Origin: Emcibacter sp048269205
GTDB taxonomy: Bacteria; Pseudomonadota; Alphaproteobacteria; Sphingomonadales; Emcibacteraceae
Assembly: GCF_048269205.1 (NCBI RefSeq)
Contig: NZ_JBLXJC010000003.1
Location: 261,614 to 325,613, forward strand
DNA length: 64,000 nucleotides
Direction of reading: 5' to 3'
In this document: piece after piece, positions 63,786-64,000 of the stretch
Layout of the letters: every line of letters starts with the position of its first letter
Position numbering within the stretch: position 1 is the stretch's first letter
The notes under the pieces: generated by a model
The model's input: only the letters and a program-made list of their open reading frames with translations
Database searches by the model: none
Told to the model about the DNA's origin: nothing
Program-made: the position numbers and the translations under genes

Positions 63786-63865
63786 AGTCTCGTCGCTATG
63801 CTCCTCGTCAGCTTCGCAAAGAACCTTGCAGATCGGCTTATAGCCTCTCTGCGAGGATCAGATCC
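63779..63865. repeat. 87-bp imperfect repeat, copy B
   Basis: Partner of copy A. Its first 7 bases are also the end of the tRNA-fMet match, so the repeat and the tRNA fragment are fused. Copy A keeps a decayed version of the same junction (TTGGGATTTTGGGGTTAGGA at 63451-63470). Confidence 0.75.
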
Positions 63866-63886
63866 TTGACCCGGCGTAACAAAGTT

Positions 63887-63920
63887 AAAGGGCCGGTCCC
63901 CGAATGGGGGCCGACCCTTT
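63887..63920 (-). terminator. Hairpin downstream of tRNA-fMet
   Basis: Long stem AAAGGGCCGGTCCCC / GGGGGCCGACCCTTT with one mismatch and a G-T pair, GAAT loop, 4 bases after the tRNA 3' end on the minus strand. The T run is weak (TTTAACTTTG). Confidence 0.65.
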
Positions 63921-63924
63921 AAAT

Positions 63925-64000
<76 letters not shown>

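Overview
This window looks like the chromosome of a Gram-negative alphaproteobacterium that lives on plant-derived aromatics. It has a moderately high GC content, six TonB-dependent outer-membrane receptors, a protocatechuate 4,5-cleavage (lig) operon of the sphingomonad type, a LuxI/LuxR pair next to a phytanoyl-CoA dioxygenase gene, a PHA synthase and a Tat-exported PhoD. An order such as Emcibacterales, Kordiimonadales or Sphingomonadales would fit, but this is inferred from gene content only. There are no phage, IS or CRISPR elements.

Layout. 0-5.6 kb: the 3' part of an M20 amidohydrolase (+), a fused acyl-CoA synthetase/GNAT acetyltransferase (-) and a class I PHA synthase (+). 5.7-17.4 kb: a hydroxycinnamate (ferulate/p-coumarate) cluster with CoA ligase, hydratase/lyase, MarR repressor, aromatic aldehyde dehydrogenase and MFS importer, flanked on both sides by closely related TonB receptors. 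A 15-bp dyad, GYTAT-N5-ATARC, occurs six times, only in promoter gaps of this cluster. 17.4-21.8 kb: an ABC exporter operon (ATPase, FtsX-type permease, HlyD-type adaptor). 21.9-28.5 kb: an uncharacterised oxidation module with a luciferase-like monooxygenase, a MarR regulator, a Tat-exported small subunit, a GMC dehydrogenase and a TonB receptor.

28.8-40.3 kb: the lig operon (ligK-ligU-DUF1932 dehydrogenase-ligJ-ligI-ligA-ligB-ligC-aldo/keto reductase, all -), a divergent LysR regulator with two DNA-binding domains, then pobA and its AraC-type regulator. Together with the 5.7-17.4 kb cluster this gives every step from p-coumarate through 4-hydroxybenzoate and protocatechuate to pyruvate and oxaloacetate. 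Ferulate can be taken to vanillate, but no vanillate O-demethylase lies in the window. 40.5-45.9 kb: an unassigned hydrolase / membrane methyltransferase / SAM methyltransferase operon with a divergent GlxA-type regulator and an amidase. 46.0-49.3 kb: a TonB receptor and a secreted histidine phosphatase. 49.4-52.0 kb: quorum sensing (luxR, luxI, a 66-codon gene and phyH) with a perfect 20-bp lux box. 52.4-57.9 kb: a lipoate ligase-like gene, then phoD divergent from a large TonB receptor with a Pho-box-like sequence between them. 58-61 kb: a spermidine-synthase-like gene, a truncated TetR gene and a PepSY membrane protein. 61.0-63.1 kb: a siderophore receptor with a Fur-box-like site.

The right end carries an initiator tRNA gene, cut by the window edge by one base. 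Downstream of it are two detached tRNA 3' ends, each paired with a hairpin, plus an 87-bp imperfect repeat and a small two-helix membrane ORF broken by an amber codon. Two 5' pieces of the same tRNA lie 6 kb away at 58.0 kb.
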